From NCBI RefSeq assembly GCF_009925085.1, contig NZ_JAABNR010000002.1, forward strand, positions 124,001-188,000: a stretch of 64,000 bases of DNA, given 5' to 3'. This DNA is from Stagnihabitans tardus. GTDB taxonomy: Bacteria; Pseudomonadota; Alphaproteobacteria; Rhodobacterales; Rhodobacteraceae. Under the pieces are notes generated by a model. The model made no database searches and had not been told where the DNA came from. It saw only the letters and a program-made list of their open reading frames with translations. Shown here in pieces: positions 26,518-35,740 of the stretch (its first letter is position 1; the number at the start of each line of letters is the position of its first letter). Position numbers and translations under genes: made by a program.

Positions 26518-26904
26518 CTATTGCCCCTTGGCCGCAAGCCAGGCCTTCATCATCGCGATCTCGGCCTCTTGCGCCTTGATCACCGCTTCGGACAGCGCGC
26601 GGATCTCGGGGTCCTTGCCATATTCCAACTGGATCCGCGCCATGGCGACAGCGGCCTCGTGATGCGGGATCATGCCCCGGACGAAGTCGATATCCGCGTC
26701 GCCGCTATACTGGATCGCCATATCGGTCATCATGACCTCCATCGCGGCCAGATAGGCCTGGACGGAGGGGCTGTCCGCCATCTCCGCCGCGCCGTGGGTC
26801 ATCGTGGAATGGTCCATCGTCGAATGGTCCGTGGTCTGGGCAAGCGCCAGCCCTCCGGCAATTGCAACTGCTCCGGCGATCAGCGCGAGGTTCCGCTTCC
26901 GCAT
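26518..26904 (-). CDS. DUF305 periplasmic protein, probable copper-binding
   Basis: 128 residues. A signal peptide covers about 1-22 ([22 protein letters not shown]), followed by a His/Met-rich stretch ([17 protein letters not shown]) and the DUF305 core with [16 protein letters not shown] (about 74-89), whose HH and Met residues suit metal binding. The cyanobacterial DUF305 protein CopM binds copper in the periplasm. It follows the HMA-domain gene by 38 bases on the same strand, beside copA-cueR, which supports a copper role. The stop lies two bases from the convergent GcvT-family stop. Confidence 0.88.
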   Translation of the reverse strand: MRKRNLALIAGAVAIAGGLALAQTTDHSTMDHSTMTHGAAEMADSPSVQAYLAAMEVMMTDMAIQYSGDADIDFVRGMIPHHEAAVAMARIQLEYGKDPEIRALSEAVIKAQEAEIAMMKAWLAAKGQ

Positions 26905-26942
26905 CTTCTTTCCCTTCGTTGAAGTCAGGTCGATCCTGGGAC

Positions 26943-27131
26943 TCAGGCGGGCGCAAAGCCCGCATCGGTCAGCACGGCGCTCAGCCTTTCGCGCGGGGCG
27001 GTGGTGACGACCTCGACCAGGTGGGTTGCCGGGTCGGCCTTGACCTCGGCCCCGGGGTCCACCGACTGGATCACCTTGGTGACGCTGCGGACACAGCCGC
27101 CGCAGGTCATGGTTTCGATGTGGAACTGCAT
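26943..27131 (-). CDS. Heavy-metal-associated domain copper chaperone (CopZ-like)
   Basis: 62-residue single HMA domain with the metal motif MTCGGC (about 8-13) and the beta-alpha-beta pattern ending [15 protein letters not shown] precedes the ATG, and a CueR-type promoter lies just upstream on this strand. CopZ-like chaperones hand Cu(I) to CopA; the CopA gene is divergent here. Confidence 0.9.
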   Translation of the reverse strand: MQFHIETMTCGGCVRSVTKVIQSVDPGAEVKADPATHLVEVVTTAPRERLSAVLTDAGFAPA

Positions 27132-27163
27132 GAAGCGCCTCCATTGGGTTGCAGCCTGCCCGT

Positions 27164-27194
27164 CAGATAGGGCTTCCCACGGTGGCAAGGTCAA
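27164..27194 (-). promoter_or_regulatory. CueR-type promoter for the HMA/DUF305 genes
   Basis: Leftward TTGACC (complement of 27189-27194), a 19-base spacer with the dyad CTTGCCACCGTGGGAAG, then TATCTG (complement of 27164-27169). A 19-base spacer with an internal palindrome is the hallmark of MerR-family activation. It is a near copy of the promoter at 27227-27257 in mirror orientation. Confidence 0.85.
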
Positions 27195-27226
27195 GAGCCC
27201 GTGGCAGACTTCTTTTCCAGCGGCCC

Positions 27227-27257
27227 TTGACCTTGCCATGATGGGAAGCCCTATGTG
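27227..27257 (+). promoter_or_regulatory. CueR-type promoter for copA-cueR
   Basis: TTGACC (27227-27232), a 19-base spacer holding CTTGCCATGATGGGAAG, then TATGTG (27252-27257), 33 bases before the copA ATG. Classic CueR operator geometry; the regulator is encoded downstream of copA. Confidence 0.87.
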
Positions 27258-27290
27258 ACGCATGGAACCGGATCGAAAAGGTCATCCGCC

Positions 27291-29735
27291 ATGAACACCT
27301 CCCGCCTTGTCCTTCAGGTCGAAGGCATGACCTGTGCCTCTTGCGTCGCCCGGGTCGAGCGCGCGCTTCGGGCCGTGCCGGGGGTCAGTGCCGCCAGCGT
27401 CAACCTGGCGACCGAGCGGGCCGAGGTCACGGGCCAGGGCCTGAACCGCGCCGACCTGGTGCGGGCGGTCGCGACCCTCGGCTATGACGTGGTCTCCGAG
27501 CCCATCGACCTGGTCCTCGAGGGCATGACCTGTGCCTCCTGCGTGGCCCGGGTCGAGCGCGCGCTGAAATCCGTTCCGGGGGTCAGTGAGGCCCAGGTCA
27601 ACCTGGCCACCGAGCGGGCCCATGTGACGGGCCAAGCCGAGGGTGCCGCGCTGATCGCCGCGGTCGAGGCGGCGGGCTATGACGCCAGGCTGGCGGTCTC
27701 GGGCCTGGCCGAGGGGGTCGCGGCCCGCAGGCAGGCCGAGGACAGCGCGCTGCGGCGCGACCTTTGGGCGGCGGCGGCGCTGTCCTTGCCGGTCTTCGTG
27801 CTGGAGATGGGGGGGCATCTTCTGCCCTGGGTCCATGCGCTGGTCATGTCCACCATCGGGATGCAGACGAGCTGGCTCTTGCAATGCGCCCTGACGACGG
27901 CGGTGCTGATCGGTCCGGGGCGGCGGTTCTACCTGAAGGGCCTGCCCGCGCTGATCCGCCTGGCGCCCGACATGAACAGCCTTGTCGCGGTGGGCACTCT
28001 GGCGGCCTATCTCTACTCGCTCACGGCCACCTTTGCCCCGGGTCTCCTGCCCCAAGGCACGGTGCATGTCTATTACGAGGCGGCGGCGGTGATCGTGACG
28101 CTGATCCTTCTGGGCCGCTTTCTGGAGGCCCGCGCCAAGGGTCGCACGTCCCAGGCGATCCAGCGGCTGGTGGGTCTGCAACCCCGGACCGCGCGGGTCC
28201 GGCGCGACGGCCCTGCGCAGGACCTGGCCCTGGCCGACCTCCGCCGGGGCGACCTGATCGAGATGCGCCCGGGCGAAAGGCTGCCCGTCGATGGCCTGGT
28301 GACCGAGGGCGCAAGCTGGGTGGATGAAAGCATGATCACGGGCGAGCCCCTGCCGGTGGAAAAGACCGCGGGCAGCCGGGTGACCGGGGGGACGGTGAAC
28401 CAGACCGGCGCCTTCACCTTCCGCGCCGAGGCCGTGGGGCAGGACACGATGCTGGCGCAGATCATCCGCCTGGTCGAGGCCGCGCAGGGCGGCAAGCTGC
28501 CGATCCAGGCCCTGGTCGACCGGGTGACGCTGTGGTTCGTGCCCGTCGTCATGGGTCTGGCACTGGTGACCTTTGCGGCTTGGGCGGCCCTGGGGCCTAA
28601 GCCCGCGCTGGGCCTGGCGCTGGTCAATGCGGTGGCCGTGCTGGTCATCGCCTGCCCCTGCGCCATGGGACTGGCCACGCCGACCTCGATCATGGTGGGG
28701 ACGGGGCGGGGGGCCGAGATGGGCGTCCTCTTCCGCCGGGGCGAGTCCTTGCAGGCCCTGCGCGATGTGCGTGTCGTGGCGCTGGACAAGACCGGCACCC
28801 TGACCGAGGGCCGCCCAAGCCTGACCGACCTGCACCTGGCGCCGGGTTTCGAAAGGTCCGGGGTTCTGGCCGCCGTGGCCGCGGTCGAGGCGCAGTCCGA
28901 GCACCCCATCGCCCGCGCCATCACCCAGGCCGCCCTGGCCGAGGGCCTGACCCTGCCGCCCGTCACCGCCTTTGCCTCGCGCACGGGGCTGGGGGTCGAG
29001 GCCATGGCGGGGGTCATGCGGGTGCAGATCGGCGCCGACCGCTTCATGGTGGCCCTGGGCCTTGACGTCGGCCCCTTTGCCGAACTGGCCCAGGCTCTGG
29101 CCGACAAGGGCAAGACCCCGCTTTACGCCGCGCTGGATGGACGGCTTGCGGCGATCCTGGCCGTGTCGGACCCGATCAAGCCCTCGACCCCCCAGGCCAT
29201 CCGCGCCCTGCATGGCATGGGGCTGCGGGTCGCCATGGTCACCGGCGACAATGCCCGCACCGCCCGGGCCATCGCGGCCGAACTGGGCATCGACGAGGTC
29301 GTGGCCGAGGTCCTGCCCGAGGGCAAGGTTCAGGCCATCCGGCGGCTGAAGGCGCTTGGCCCCCTGGCCTATGTCGGTGACGGGATCAACGACGCCCCCG
29401 CCCTGGCCGAGGCCGATGTGGGCCTGGCCGTCGGCACCGGCACCGATGTCGCCATCGAGGCGGCCGATGTCGTCCTGATGACCGGCCGCCTGACCGCCGT
29501 GCCCGATGCCATCGCCCTGTCGCAGGCCACGATGCGCAACATCGGGCAGAACCTGTTCTGGGCCTTTGCCTACAATGCCGCGCTGATCCCGGTGGCGGCG
29601 GGCCTCCTGTGGCCGGGCTTCGGCATCCTCCTGTCGCCGGTCTTCGCTGCCGGAGCCATGGCCCTGTCCTCGGTCTTTGTCCTGGGCAATGCGCTGCGGC
29701 TGAGGCGCTTTGCCCCACAGGGGGTGCAGCCATGA
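27291..29735 (+). CDS. copA: Cu(I)-exporting P1B-type ATPase
   Basis: 814-residue inner-membrane copper pump. Two N-terminal HMA domains each carry GMTCASC (about 11-17 and 81-87). Next come the transmembrane part, the actuator TGEPLP, the CPC ion motif IACPCAMG (about 453-459), phosphorylation site DKTGT (Asp500), [12 protein letters not shown] and [10 protein letters not shown] (about 697). CPC plus two GMTCASC domains indicate Cu(I)/Ag(I). ATG 27291 is used because it begins the HMA domain; an ATG 12 codons upstream would fall at the promoter start. The stop overlaps cueR (ATGA). Confidence 0.97.
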   Translation: MNTSRLVLQVEGMTCASCVARVERALRAVPGVSAASVNLATERAEVTGQGLNRADLVRAVATLGYDVVSEPIDLVLEGMTCASCVARVERALKSVPGVSEAQVNLATERAHVTGQAEGAALIAAVEAAGYDARLAVSGLAEGVAARRQAEDSALRRDLWAAAALSLPVFVLEMGGHLLPWVHALVMSTIGMQTSWLLQCALTTAVLIGPGRRFYLKGLPALIRLAPDMNSLVAVGTLAAYLYSLTATFAPGLLPQGTVHVYYEAAAVIVTLILLGRFLEARAKGRTSQAIQRLVGLQPRTARVRRDGPAQDLALADLRRGDLIEMRPGERLPVDGLVTEGASWVDESMITGEPLPVEKTAGSRVTGGTVNQTGAFTFRAEAVGQDTMLAQIIRLVEAAQGGKLPIQALVDRVTLWFVPVVMGLALVTFAAWAALGPKPALGLALVNAVAVLVIACPCAMGLATPTSIMVGTGRGAEMGVLFRRGESLQALRDVRVVALDKTGTLTEGRPSLTDLHLAPGFERSGVLAAVAAVEAQSEHPIARAITQAALAEGLTLPPVTAFASRTGLGVEAMAGVMRVQIGADRFMVALGLDVGPFAELAQALADKGKTPLYAALDGRLAAILAVSDPIKPSTPQAIRALHGMGLRVAMVTGDNARTARAIAAELGIDEVVAEVLPEGKVQAIRRLKALGPLAYVGDGINDAPALAEADVGLAVGTGTDVAIEAADVVLMTGRLTAVPDAIALSQATMRNIGQNLFWAFAYNAALIPVAAGLLWPGFGILLSPVFAAGAMALSSVFVLGNALRLRRFAPQGVQP

Positions 29736-30127
29736 ACATCGGGGAAGCCGCCAGGGCCTCGGGCGTCTCGGCCAAGATGATCCGCTACTACGAATCCATA
29801 GGCCTCGTCCCCGCCGCCCCGCGCACGGGCGCGGGCTACCGGGTTTATTCGGCCTCGGAAATCCAGGTCCTGCGCTTTATCCGGCGGGCGCGCGATCTTG
29901 GCTTTCCGGTCGAGCGGATCGAGACGCTTCTGGCCCTGTGGCGCGACCGCTCGCGCCACAGTTCCGATGTCAAGCGGCTGGCAAGGGACCAGATCGACGC
30001 GCTGGAAAGCAAGATCGCCGCGATGCAGGCCATGAAAGAGGCGCTGGAGCATCTGGCACAGGCCTGTTGTGGCGATGACCGGCCGGACTGCCCGATCCTG
30101 TCGGACCTGGTGCAGGGGCCGGTCTGA
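29732..30127 (+). CDS. cueR: CueR-type copper-responsive MerR regulator
   Basis: 131-residue MerR-family activator. Winged helix with the family signature [14 protein letters not shown] (about 13-26) and [16 protein letters not shown]. The C-terminal metal loop [13 protein letters not shown] carries the paired Cys that bind Cu(I) in CueR. Overlaps copA by 4 bases and should act on both mirror-image promoters in the copZ-copA gap. Confidence 0.94.
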   Translation: MNIGEAARASGVSAKMIRYYESIGLVPAAPRTGAGYRVYSASEIQVLRFIRRARDLGFPVERIETLLALWRDRSRHSSDVKRLARDQIDALESKIAAMQAMKEALEHLAQACCGDDRPDCPILSDLVQGPV

Positions 30128-30251
30128 TTTCATCTCTGGGTTGTGTCTTTGAAGCCAGATTCGCGGAAAGCTTTCATTAGTCCTATGAAATCGGCCTGTT
30201 CTCCCGTAATCAGACCTTGGAAGACCGTGCTCATCCCAAGATGGAGGGCCT

Positions 30252-32759
30252 GTGACCGGACCGCGATCCCCATGGCTTGGCAAGGCGAAAGGGTCTTTGC
30301 CCCTGGCCGTCTATCGCCTGTGGGACGGTGTCATGGCCTGGCGCTCCGGGGGGCGGGTCGGGGCGCAGATCGCCCTTGGCCTTGGGGTCATCCTCATGGG
30401 CATGGGCCTGCGCTCGATCCTGCACCTGATGGGGGCAGAGCTGAACTACCTGCCCATGCTGCCCACCGTCGTCCTGGCCTCGGTCTTCCTGCGGGTCGAG
30501 ATCGGGCTGGCCGTCGTCGGGCTTTCGACCTTGATCATCCATTTCGTCTTCCTCCCCGGGGCAGGGCCGGGCCATGACCTGGCCCAGGTCATCTATGTCC
30601 TGACCTCGGCCTTTCCGGTTGTGGCGGCCGAGCTGTTCCTGCAGGCCCAGGCCGTGGCTCTTGCCGAAGCACAGCGCGCCAACCGGATCGAGAGGCTGAA
30701 CGCCGCCGTGGTCGAGTTCTCGGACGACGCCATCATCTCGCAGTCGACCTCCGATGTGGTGACCTCGTGGAACCCGGCGGCGACGCGGATGCTGGGCTAC
30801 ACGGCCTCCGAGATGCTGGGTCGGGGCGCGGCCTTTCTCTGGGAGGACAGCGACCTGCGGATGGCCGATGTCCTGCTGCGTCTGAAGGGGGGCGCGCGGT
30901 CCGAGCATATCCAGACCCGGCTGCGCACCAAGGCCGGGGGCCTGGTCGATGTGGCGATGACCCTGTCGCTGATCCGCGACCCTGCGGGCCAGGTCGCCGG
31001 CATCTCGATCTTTCTGCGCGATGTCACCGAGGCCAAGCGGATCTTCGATGTTCTGAAAGACGGCGAGGAGCGGCTGCGTTTCGCGATCGATGCCGCCCGG
31101 GCCGCGCCCTGGCAATGGGACTGCCAGACCGACCTCCTGACGGTCTCCGAGCTTTACCTGGCCCAGCACGGGCTTGCGCCCCTGCCGCAGCTGACCCGGG
31201 CCGCGTGGTGGGACATCCTGCACCCGGCCGACCGGGTCCTGGTGCGCGCTGCCGCCGAAGCGGCCATGGCACCGGGCGGAGAGGATTTCCACGTCCAGTA
31301 TCGCGCGCTTCCCCCCGGTGGCGGGATGCGCTGGATCGAGGTCTTCGGCAAGGTCGAACGCGATGCCTCGGGCCGCGCGCAGCGCATCGACGGCCTGTCC
31401 TTTGACGTGACCGAGCGCTTCCAGGCGCTGGAGCGAGTCGCCTATCTTGCCCATCACGACGGGTTGACCGGCCTGCCCAACCGCGCGCTCTTCCTGGACC
31501 GGCTGGAACGGACGCTTGCCCGGGTGCGGCGCGGGCCGGGATGTGCCGTGCTTCTTGTCGACCTCGACCACTTCAAGGAGGTCAACGACCGCCTGGGCCA
31601 TGCGGTCGGCGATGCGCTTCTGTGCGCCGTGGCCGCGCGTCTGCGGGCCGAGATCAGCGATGCCGACACGCTGGCCCGTCTGGGCGGCGACGTCTTCGCC
31701 ATCCTCTTGACCGAGACCCAGGCGCCGCAGGACGTGGTGACCCTGGCCGAGCGGCTGATCGCCGTCATCGACCGGGGTTTCGAGCTGGAGGGCCAGCCGA
31801 TCAGCGTCGGCACCAGCATCGGCATCGCGCTTGCACCCCTGGACGGGATGACGACCAAGGCCCTGCTCAAGGCCGCCGATGTGGCGCTTTACCGGGCCAA
31901 GGCCGATGGCTCGGGCTGCCTGCGTTTCTTCGAGCCTGCCAATGACACGCGGATGCACGAGCGCCGGGTGCAAGAGATCGACCTGCGCCGGGCCTGGGCC
32001 GCGCGCGAGTTCGAGCTGTTCTTCCAGCCCATCATGCAGGTGACGACCCGCAGGCTCGTGGCCTTCGAGGCGCTGTTGCGCTGGCGCCACCCCGAGCGCG
32101 GCCTGATCCAGCCCGACGCCTTCATCCCCCTGCTGGAGGAGATCGGCCTGATCCTTCCGGTCGGCAACTGGGTCCTGTCCGAAGCCTGCCGCGCTGCCAT
32201 GCTCTGGCCCGGCGCGCCGCGCGTCGCGGTCAATCTCTCGCCCGTGCAACTGGCCCATGGCGGGCTCGTGGCCTCGGTTGCGGCGGCGCTGGAGGAAAGC
32301 GGCCTCGCTGCCGCGCGGCTGGAGCTTGAGATCACCGAGACCGTGATGATGAAAGAGAACCCCGCGACGGTCGTGACGCTGGAACGGTTGAAAGCGCTGG
32401 GCGTGCGGATCGCGATGGATGACTTCGGCGCGGGCTATTCCTCGTTGCGCAGCCTGCAACGTTTTCCCTTCGACAAGGTCAAGATCGACCGCAGCTTCGT
32501 CGCCGGGCTGGGCCAATCGCAGCAAAGCGAGGCCATCGTGCGGGCGGTGACGGGGATGTGCGTGAGCCTGGGCATCACCTCGACGGCCGAAGGGGTCGAG
32601 ACGCCCGAGCAGCTCCTGGCGGTTGAGAAAGAGGGCTGCACCGAGGTCCAGGGCTTTCTCTTCAGCCGCCCGATCCCCGAGGGGCAGGTCCCGAGCCTGA
32701 TCGGGGCCCTTGCCGCTGGGGACGACAAAGCGCTGTTGCGGGGGCGCGGGCTGCTGTAG
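30252..32759 (+). CDS. Membrane PAS-GGDEF-EAL c-di-GMP protein with degenerate GGDEF
   Basis: 835 residues from a GTG start with GGAGGG 3 bases upstream. Hydrophobic segments span about 35-130. Two PAS domains follow (about 145-260 and 270-390), then a GGDEF-type domain whose active site reads GGDVF (about 478-482) instead of GGDEF, then an EAL domain with EALLRW (about 604), ITETV, DDFGAGYSS, KIDRSF and AEGVET intact. I infer an active c-di-GMP phosphodiesterase with a non-catalytic, perhaps GTP-sensing GGDEF. Its stop is 9 bases before bciA, so the two are probably co-transcribed. Confidence 0.93.
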   Translation: MTGPRSPWLGKAKGSLPLAVYRLWDGVMAWRSGGRVGAQIALGLGVILMGMGLRSILHLMGAELNYLPMLPTVVLASVFLRVEIGLAVVGLSTLIIHFVFLPGAGPGHDLAQVIYVLTSAFPVVAAELFLQAQAVALAEAQRANRIERLNAAVVEFSDDAIISQSTSDVVTSWNPAATRMLGYTASEMLGRGAAFLWEDSDLRMADVLLRLKGGARSEHIQTRLRTKAGGLVDVAMTLSLIRDPAGQVAGISIFLRDVTEAKRIFDVLKDGEERLRFAIDAARAAPWQWDCQTDLLTVSELYLAQHGLAPLPQLTRAAWWDILHPADRVLVRAAAEAAMAPGGEDFHVQYRALPPGGGMRWIEVFGKVERDASGRAQRIDGLSFDVTERFQALERVAYLAHHDGLTGLPNRALFLDRLERTLARVRRGPGCAVLLVDLDHFKEVNDRLGHAVGDALLCAVAARLRAEISDADTLARLGGDVFAILLTETQAPQDVVTLAERLIAVIDRGFELEGQPISVGTSIGIALAPLDGMTTKALLKAADVALYRAKADGSGCLRFFEPANDTRMHERRVQEIDLRRAWAAREFELFFQPIMQVTTRRLVAFEALLRWRHPERGLIQPDAFIPLLEEIGLILPVGNWVLSEACRAAMLWPGAPRVAVNLSPVQLAHGGLVASVAAALEESGLAAARLELEITETVMMKENPATVVTLERLKALGVRIAMDDFGAGYSSLRSLQRFPFDKVKIDRSFVAGLGQSQQSEAIVRAVTGMCVSLGITSTAEGVETPEQLLAVEKEGCTEVQGFLFSRPIPEGQVPSLIGALAAGDDKALLRGRGLL

Positions 32760-32768
32760 CCTGATCCC

Positions 32769-33722
32769 ATGACACAACCTGCGAAGACCGTGCTCTTGCT
32801 TGGGGCCAGCGGCACCATCGGCCAGGCCACCGCCCGCGCTCTTCGGGCAGAGGGGCACCGCGTCCTGGCCCCCCTGCGCCCGGGCGCCGAGGTGCCGGGT
32901 GTCGAGGCCTTGCCCTTCGACCTCTCGCCCGAGGTCCTGACCCCGATCCTGACCGCGCGGGGCTGCCAAGCCGTCATCTCTTGCCTCGCCTCGCGCAGCG
33001 GCAGCCCCGCAGAGGCCCGCGCCATCGACCACGGGTTGAACAGCGCGGCCCTGGCCTCGGCCCTTGGCGCGGGGGTCGGCCAGTTCGTCCTGTTGTCCGC
33101 CATCTGCGTGCAAAGGCCGCGCCTGGCCTTTCAGCATGCCAAACTTGCCTTCGAGGCCGAGCTTTGCGCCGCGCCCCTCGCCTGGTCCATCGTCCGCCCC
33201 ACGGCCTATTTCAAGTCGCTCTCGGGTCAGGTCCAGCGGCTGCGGGCCGGCAAGCCCTTTCTGCTCTTCGGCAACGGAGAGCTGACCGCCTGCAAGCCGA
33301 TCAGCAACGATGACCTGGGGCGCTTCCTGGTCCTGTGCCTGTCAGACCCGGCCTTGCAGAACCGCATCCTGCCCGTCGGAGGGCCGGGGCCCGCCATCAC
33401 GCCGCGCCGCCAGGGCGAGATGCTGTTTGCGGCCCTGGGCCTGCCGCCCCGGTTCAAACATGTGCCCCTGGGGATGATGACGGCCATCGTGGCAGGGCTT
33501 TCGGTGCTGGGCCTTGTCTCGCCCCGGCTGCGCGACAAGGCCGAACTGGCGCGGATCGGCCGCTATTACGCGACCGAGTCCATGCTGGTCTGGGACCCGG
33601 TCGCCGGGCGCCATGACGCCGAGGCCACGCCGGAATTCGGCACCGAGACCCTGGCCGACCACTATCAGAAGCTTGCCCGGAACGAGGTCGGGGACGACCG
33701 GGGCGCCCATGCGGTCTTTTAG
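32769..33722 (+). CDS. bciA: Divinyl (proto)chlorophyllide a 8-vinyl reductase, BciA type
   Basis: 317-residue NAD(P)-binding Rossmann protein with VLLLGASGTIGQATARAL at about 9-26. The later sequence QRPRLAFQHAKLAFEAEL...WSIVRPTAYFKSLSGQ and KPISNDDLG is characteristic of BciA 8-vinyl reductases, atypical SDRs that reduce the C8 vinyl group of chlorophyll precursors. No clear Shine-Dalgarno is seen; translation may be coupled to the GGDEF-EAL gene 9 bases upstream. About 15 kb from bchO, outside the main cluster, so regulation may differ from the PpsR-controlled genes. Confidence 0.88.
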   Translation: MTQPAKTVLLLGASGTIGQATARALRAEGHRVLAPLRPGAEVPGVEALPFDLSPEVLTPILTARGCQAVISCLASRSGSPAEARAIDHGLNSAALASALGAGVGQFVLLSAICVQRPRLAFQHAKLAFEAELCAAPLAWSIVRPTAYFKSLSGQVQRLRAGKPFLLFGNGELTACKPISNDDLGRFLVLCLSDPALQNRILPVGGPGPAITPRRQGEMLFAALGLPPRFKHVPLGMMTAIVAGLSVLGLVSPRLRDKAELARIGRYYATESMLVWDPVAGRHDAEATPEFGTETLADHYQKLARNEVGDDRGAHAVF

Positions 33723-33725
33723 CCC

Positions 33726-34601
33726 TCAGCGCAGCGGATAGCGGACATAGGCAAAGGCGCTGCCGTCCGGCGCCCATGAGGGCACGTTGATCGAGCCCTG
33801 GCCGCCGTTGAACCGGTCGATATCGCGGATCTCCGAGCCGTCGGGCCTCATGGTGCGGATGATCACATCCTTGTCGGCCGGATGACCCTGCGTCCCCGGC
33901 GGGAAGGAGATATAGGCCACCAGCCCGCCATCGGGCGCGACATGGGGAAACCAGTTCACCCTTTCGTCCCGGGTGATCTGGGTCAGGCTGCCCTGAAGGC
34001 GGAATATCTGTGCATGGCCCGGGCTTGCGGCCTCGGAATTGAACCAGATCGCGCCGTCGGGGGCATAGTCCGGCCCATCGACCGGCCAGGCGCCATCGGT
34101 CAGGACGCGGTCGGGGCCTCCGGTCGCGGGCAGGGTGCAGATGCGGGTGACGATGCGCCCGCCTTCGGTTTCCAGCCCGACATAGGCCAGTTCGGACCCG
34201 TCCGGCGAAATCCCGTGCAGGTAATGCCGGAACCCCCGCGCGGGGTCCTGGTCGTTCGACACCCTGACGGGCCGGCCCCCGGTCGCCGCCACGCGGTAAA
34301 GATGCCCGTCATTGGCCGAAAGATAGGCCCATTTGCCATCGGGCGAGAGAACATGGTCGTTGTTCAGATCCTCGATCGGCGCGGTATCGATCCGCGCCGG
34401 GCCCTGCCGGCCATCGACCGAGATGCGCCAGAGCCGCCCATCGCCGTTGTAGATCAGCGCCGTGCCGTCGGGCGTCCAGTTCGGCGCCTCGATCAGCTCG
34501 GTGGTCTCGTAGATCACCGTCAGGCTTTGGCCATCGCGAGAGGCCAGGACCAGCTCGCTGACCTGGCCCGGTTGCAGGCGGCGTGGGTGCTTCGGGCGCA
34601 T
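33726..34601 (-). CDS. TolB-like beta-propeller protein
   Basis: 291 residues built of WD40-like/PD40 repeats (PNWTPDGTALIYNGDG, HVLSPDGKWAYLSAND, GISPDGSELAYVG, PHVAPDGGLVAYIS, PSWAPDGSAFAYVRYP). No signal peptide is seen, unlike periplasmic TolB, and it is shorter than TolB (about 430). No pal, tolA or tolQ lies nearby, so it is not the Tol-Pal component. Divergent from an alcohol dehydrogenase/sugar isomerase pair, which hints at a carbohydrate context. Function unknown. Confidence 0.8.
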   Translation of the reverse strand: MRPKHPRRLQPGQVSELVLASRDGQSLTVIYETTELIEAPNWTPDGTALIYNGDGRLWRISVDGRQGPARIDTAPIEDLNNDHVLSPDGKWAYLSANDGHLYRVAATGGRPVRVSNDQDPARGFRHYLHGISPDGSELAYVGLETEGGRIVTRICTLPATGGPDRVLTDGAWPVDGPDYAPDGAIWFNSEAASPGHAQIFRLQGSLTQITRDERVNWFPHVAPDGGLVAYISFPPGTQGHPADKDVIIRTMRPDGSEIRDIDRFNGGQGSINVPSWAPDGSAFAYVRYPLR

Positions 34602-34720
34602 GGGATCCTCCGGATATGGCCGCGATCATAGGGGGGAAGGCGGCTTTGTCCACCGGGCGCCAAATGGCGTGACAGGCCGGGCAGGGCCGTGGCATGGTTG
34701 GTGCAACGACGGGGGGCAAA

Positions 34721-35740
34721 ATGCAGGTCATCGAAATCACCGGGCCGCGCAGGGCCCAGGTCAGTGAAAAGCCAGAGCCAAGAGCTGGGGGCGATGTCGT
34801 CAAGGTGCAGGTCCTGGTGGCGCCGATGTGCACCGAATGGCAATCCTGGCGCGCGGGCAAGGCCGGGCACGAGCTGGGACACGAGGCCGTTGGCTTGGTC
34901 GTCGATGCCGCGCAGTCCAAGCGGCTGAAGGTCGGAGACCGCGTCATCGCCATGCCGCATTGGGGCTGCGGAACCTGCCCCTCCTGCCGCGCGGGGGAGC
35001 ATATCCACTGCACCCGGCAGCGCGATATCCTGGCCGAGACCGGGTCCTCCTGCGGCCTGGGCGGCTATGCGCAATACCTGATCAAGCCGGACTACCTGCT
35101 TTACCCGGTGCCCGAGGATATCTCGACCGACCATGCCGCCATGGCGCTCTGTGCCCTGGGGCCCAGCTTTACCGCCATGCAGCGGATGGGCGTCTCGGAG
35201 CGCGACACGGTGCTGGTCTCGGGCTGTGGCGCGGTGGGGCTGGGCGCCGTGATCAATGCCCGCACCCTGGGCGCCCGGGTCATCGCGCTGGAGCCGAACC
35301 CCACGCGCGCCGACCTGGCCCGCGCCCTTGGGGCCGAGACGGTCCTTGACCCCCGCAGCCCCGACCTGGAGGCGCAGGTCCAGACCCTGACCGGTGGTTT
35401 CGGCGCCGATGCCGCCATCGAGACCTCGAATGTCGAGACCGTGCCACCCCTGGTCATCGAGCTGGTCCGGGCCCGGGGGCGGCTTGCCTTCGTGACCTGG
35501 AGCGGCGCCCTGCCGGTGGCGCGGATCACCGGCAAGGGCATCGACATCTTCGGCTGCTGGCACTGGAACCACGACGCCCAGGGCCCGCAGATGATGCAGC
35601 GCATCCGCGATGCAAGGCCGCTTCTGGACCGGCTCACCACCCACCGCTTCGCCCTGTCGCAGATCTCCGAGGCCTTTGCCCTGCAAGAGACCGGCGCTTG
35701 CGGCAAGGTCCTGCTTTACCCGCAAAGAGATGCGCCATGA
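34721..35740 (+). CDS. Zinc-dependent medium-chain alcohol/polyol dehydrogenase
   Basis: 339 residues. Structural zinc site CGTCPSCRAGEHIHC (four Cys), catalytic-zinc GHE as GHELGHEAVG, and the Rossmann motif VSGCGAVGLGAV near 163-174. ATG 34721 is preferred over an ATG nine codons upstream because GGGGGG precedes it and the domain begins there. Probably oxidises a sugar or polyol, but the substrate is unknown. The stop overlaps the next gene (ATGA), and a sugar isomerase-like enzyme follows. Confidence 0.92.
   Translation: MQVIEITGPRRAQVSEKPEPRAGGDVVKVQVLVAPMCTEWQSWRAGKAGHELGHEAVGLVVDAAQSKRLKVGDRVIAMPHWGCGTCPSCRAGEHIHCTRQRDILAETGSSCGLGGYAQYLIKPDYLLYPVPEDISTDHAAMALCALGPSFTAMQRMGVSERDTVLVSGCGAVGLGAVINARTLGARVIALEPNPTRADLARALGAETVLDPRSPDLEAQVQTLTGGFGADAAIETSNVETVPPLVIELVRARGRLAFVTWSGALPVARITGKGIDIFGCWHWNHDAQGPQMMQRIRDARPLLDRLTTHRFALSQISEAFALQETGACGKVLLYPQRDAP

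Noticed and set aside
30231-33137. 968-codon minus-strand frame opposite the GGDEF-EAL gene and bciA
   Set aside because: Low-complexity Gln/Arg/Gly translation and no ribosome site; the sense strand holds clear domains.
33726-34601. TolB of the Tol-Pal system
   Set aside because: No signal peptide, too short and no tol/pal neighbours; kept only as a TolB-like propeller protein.
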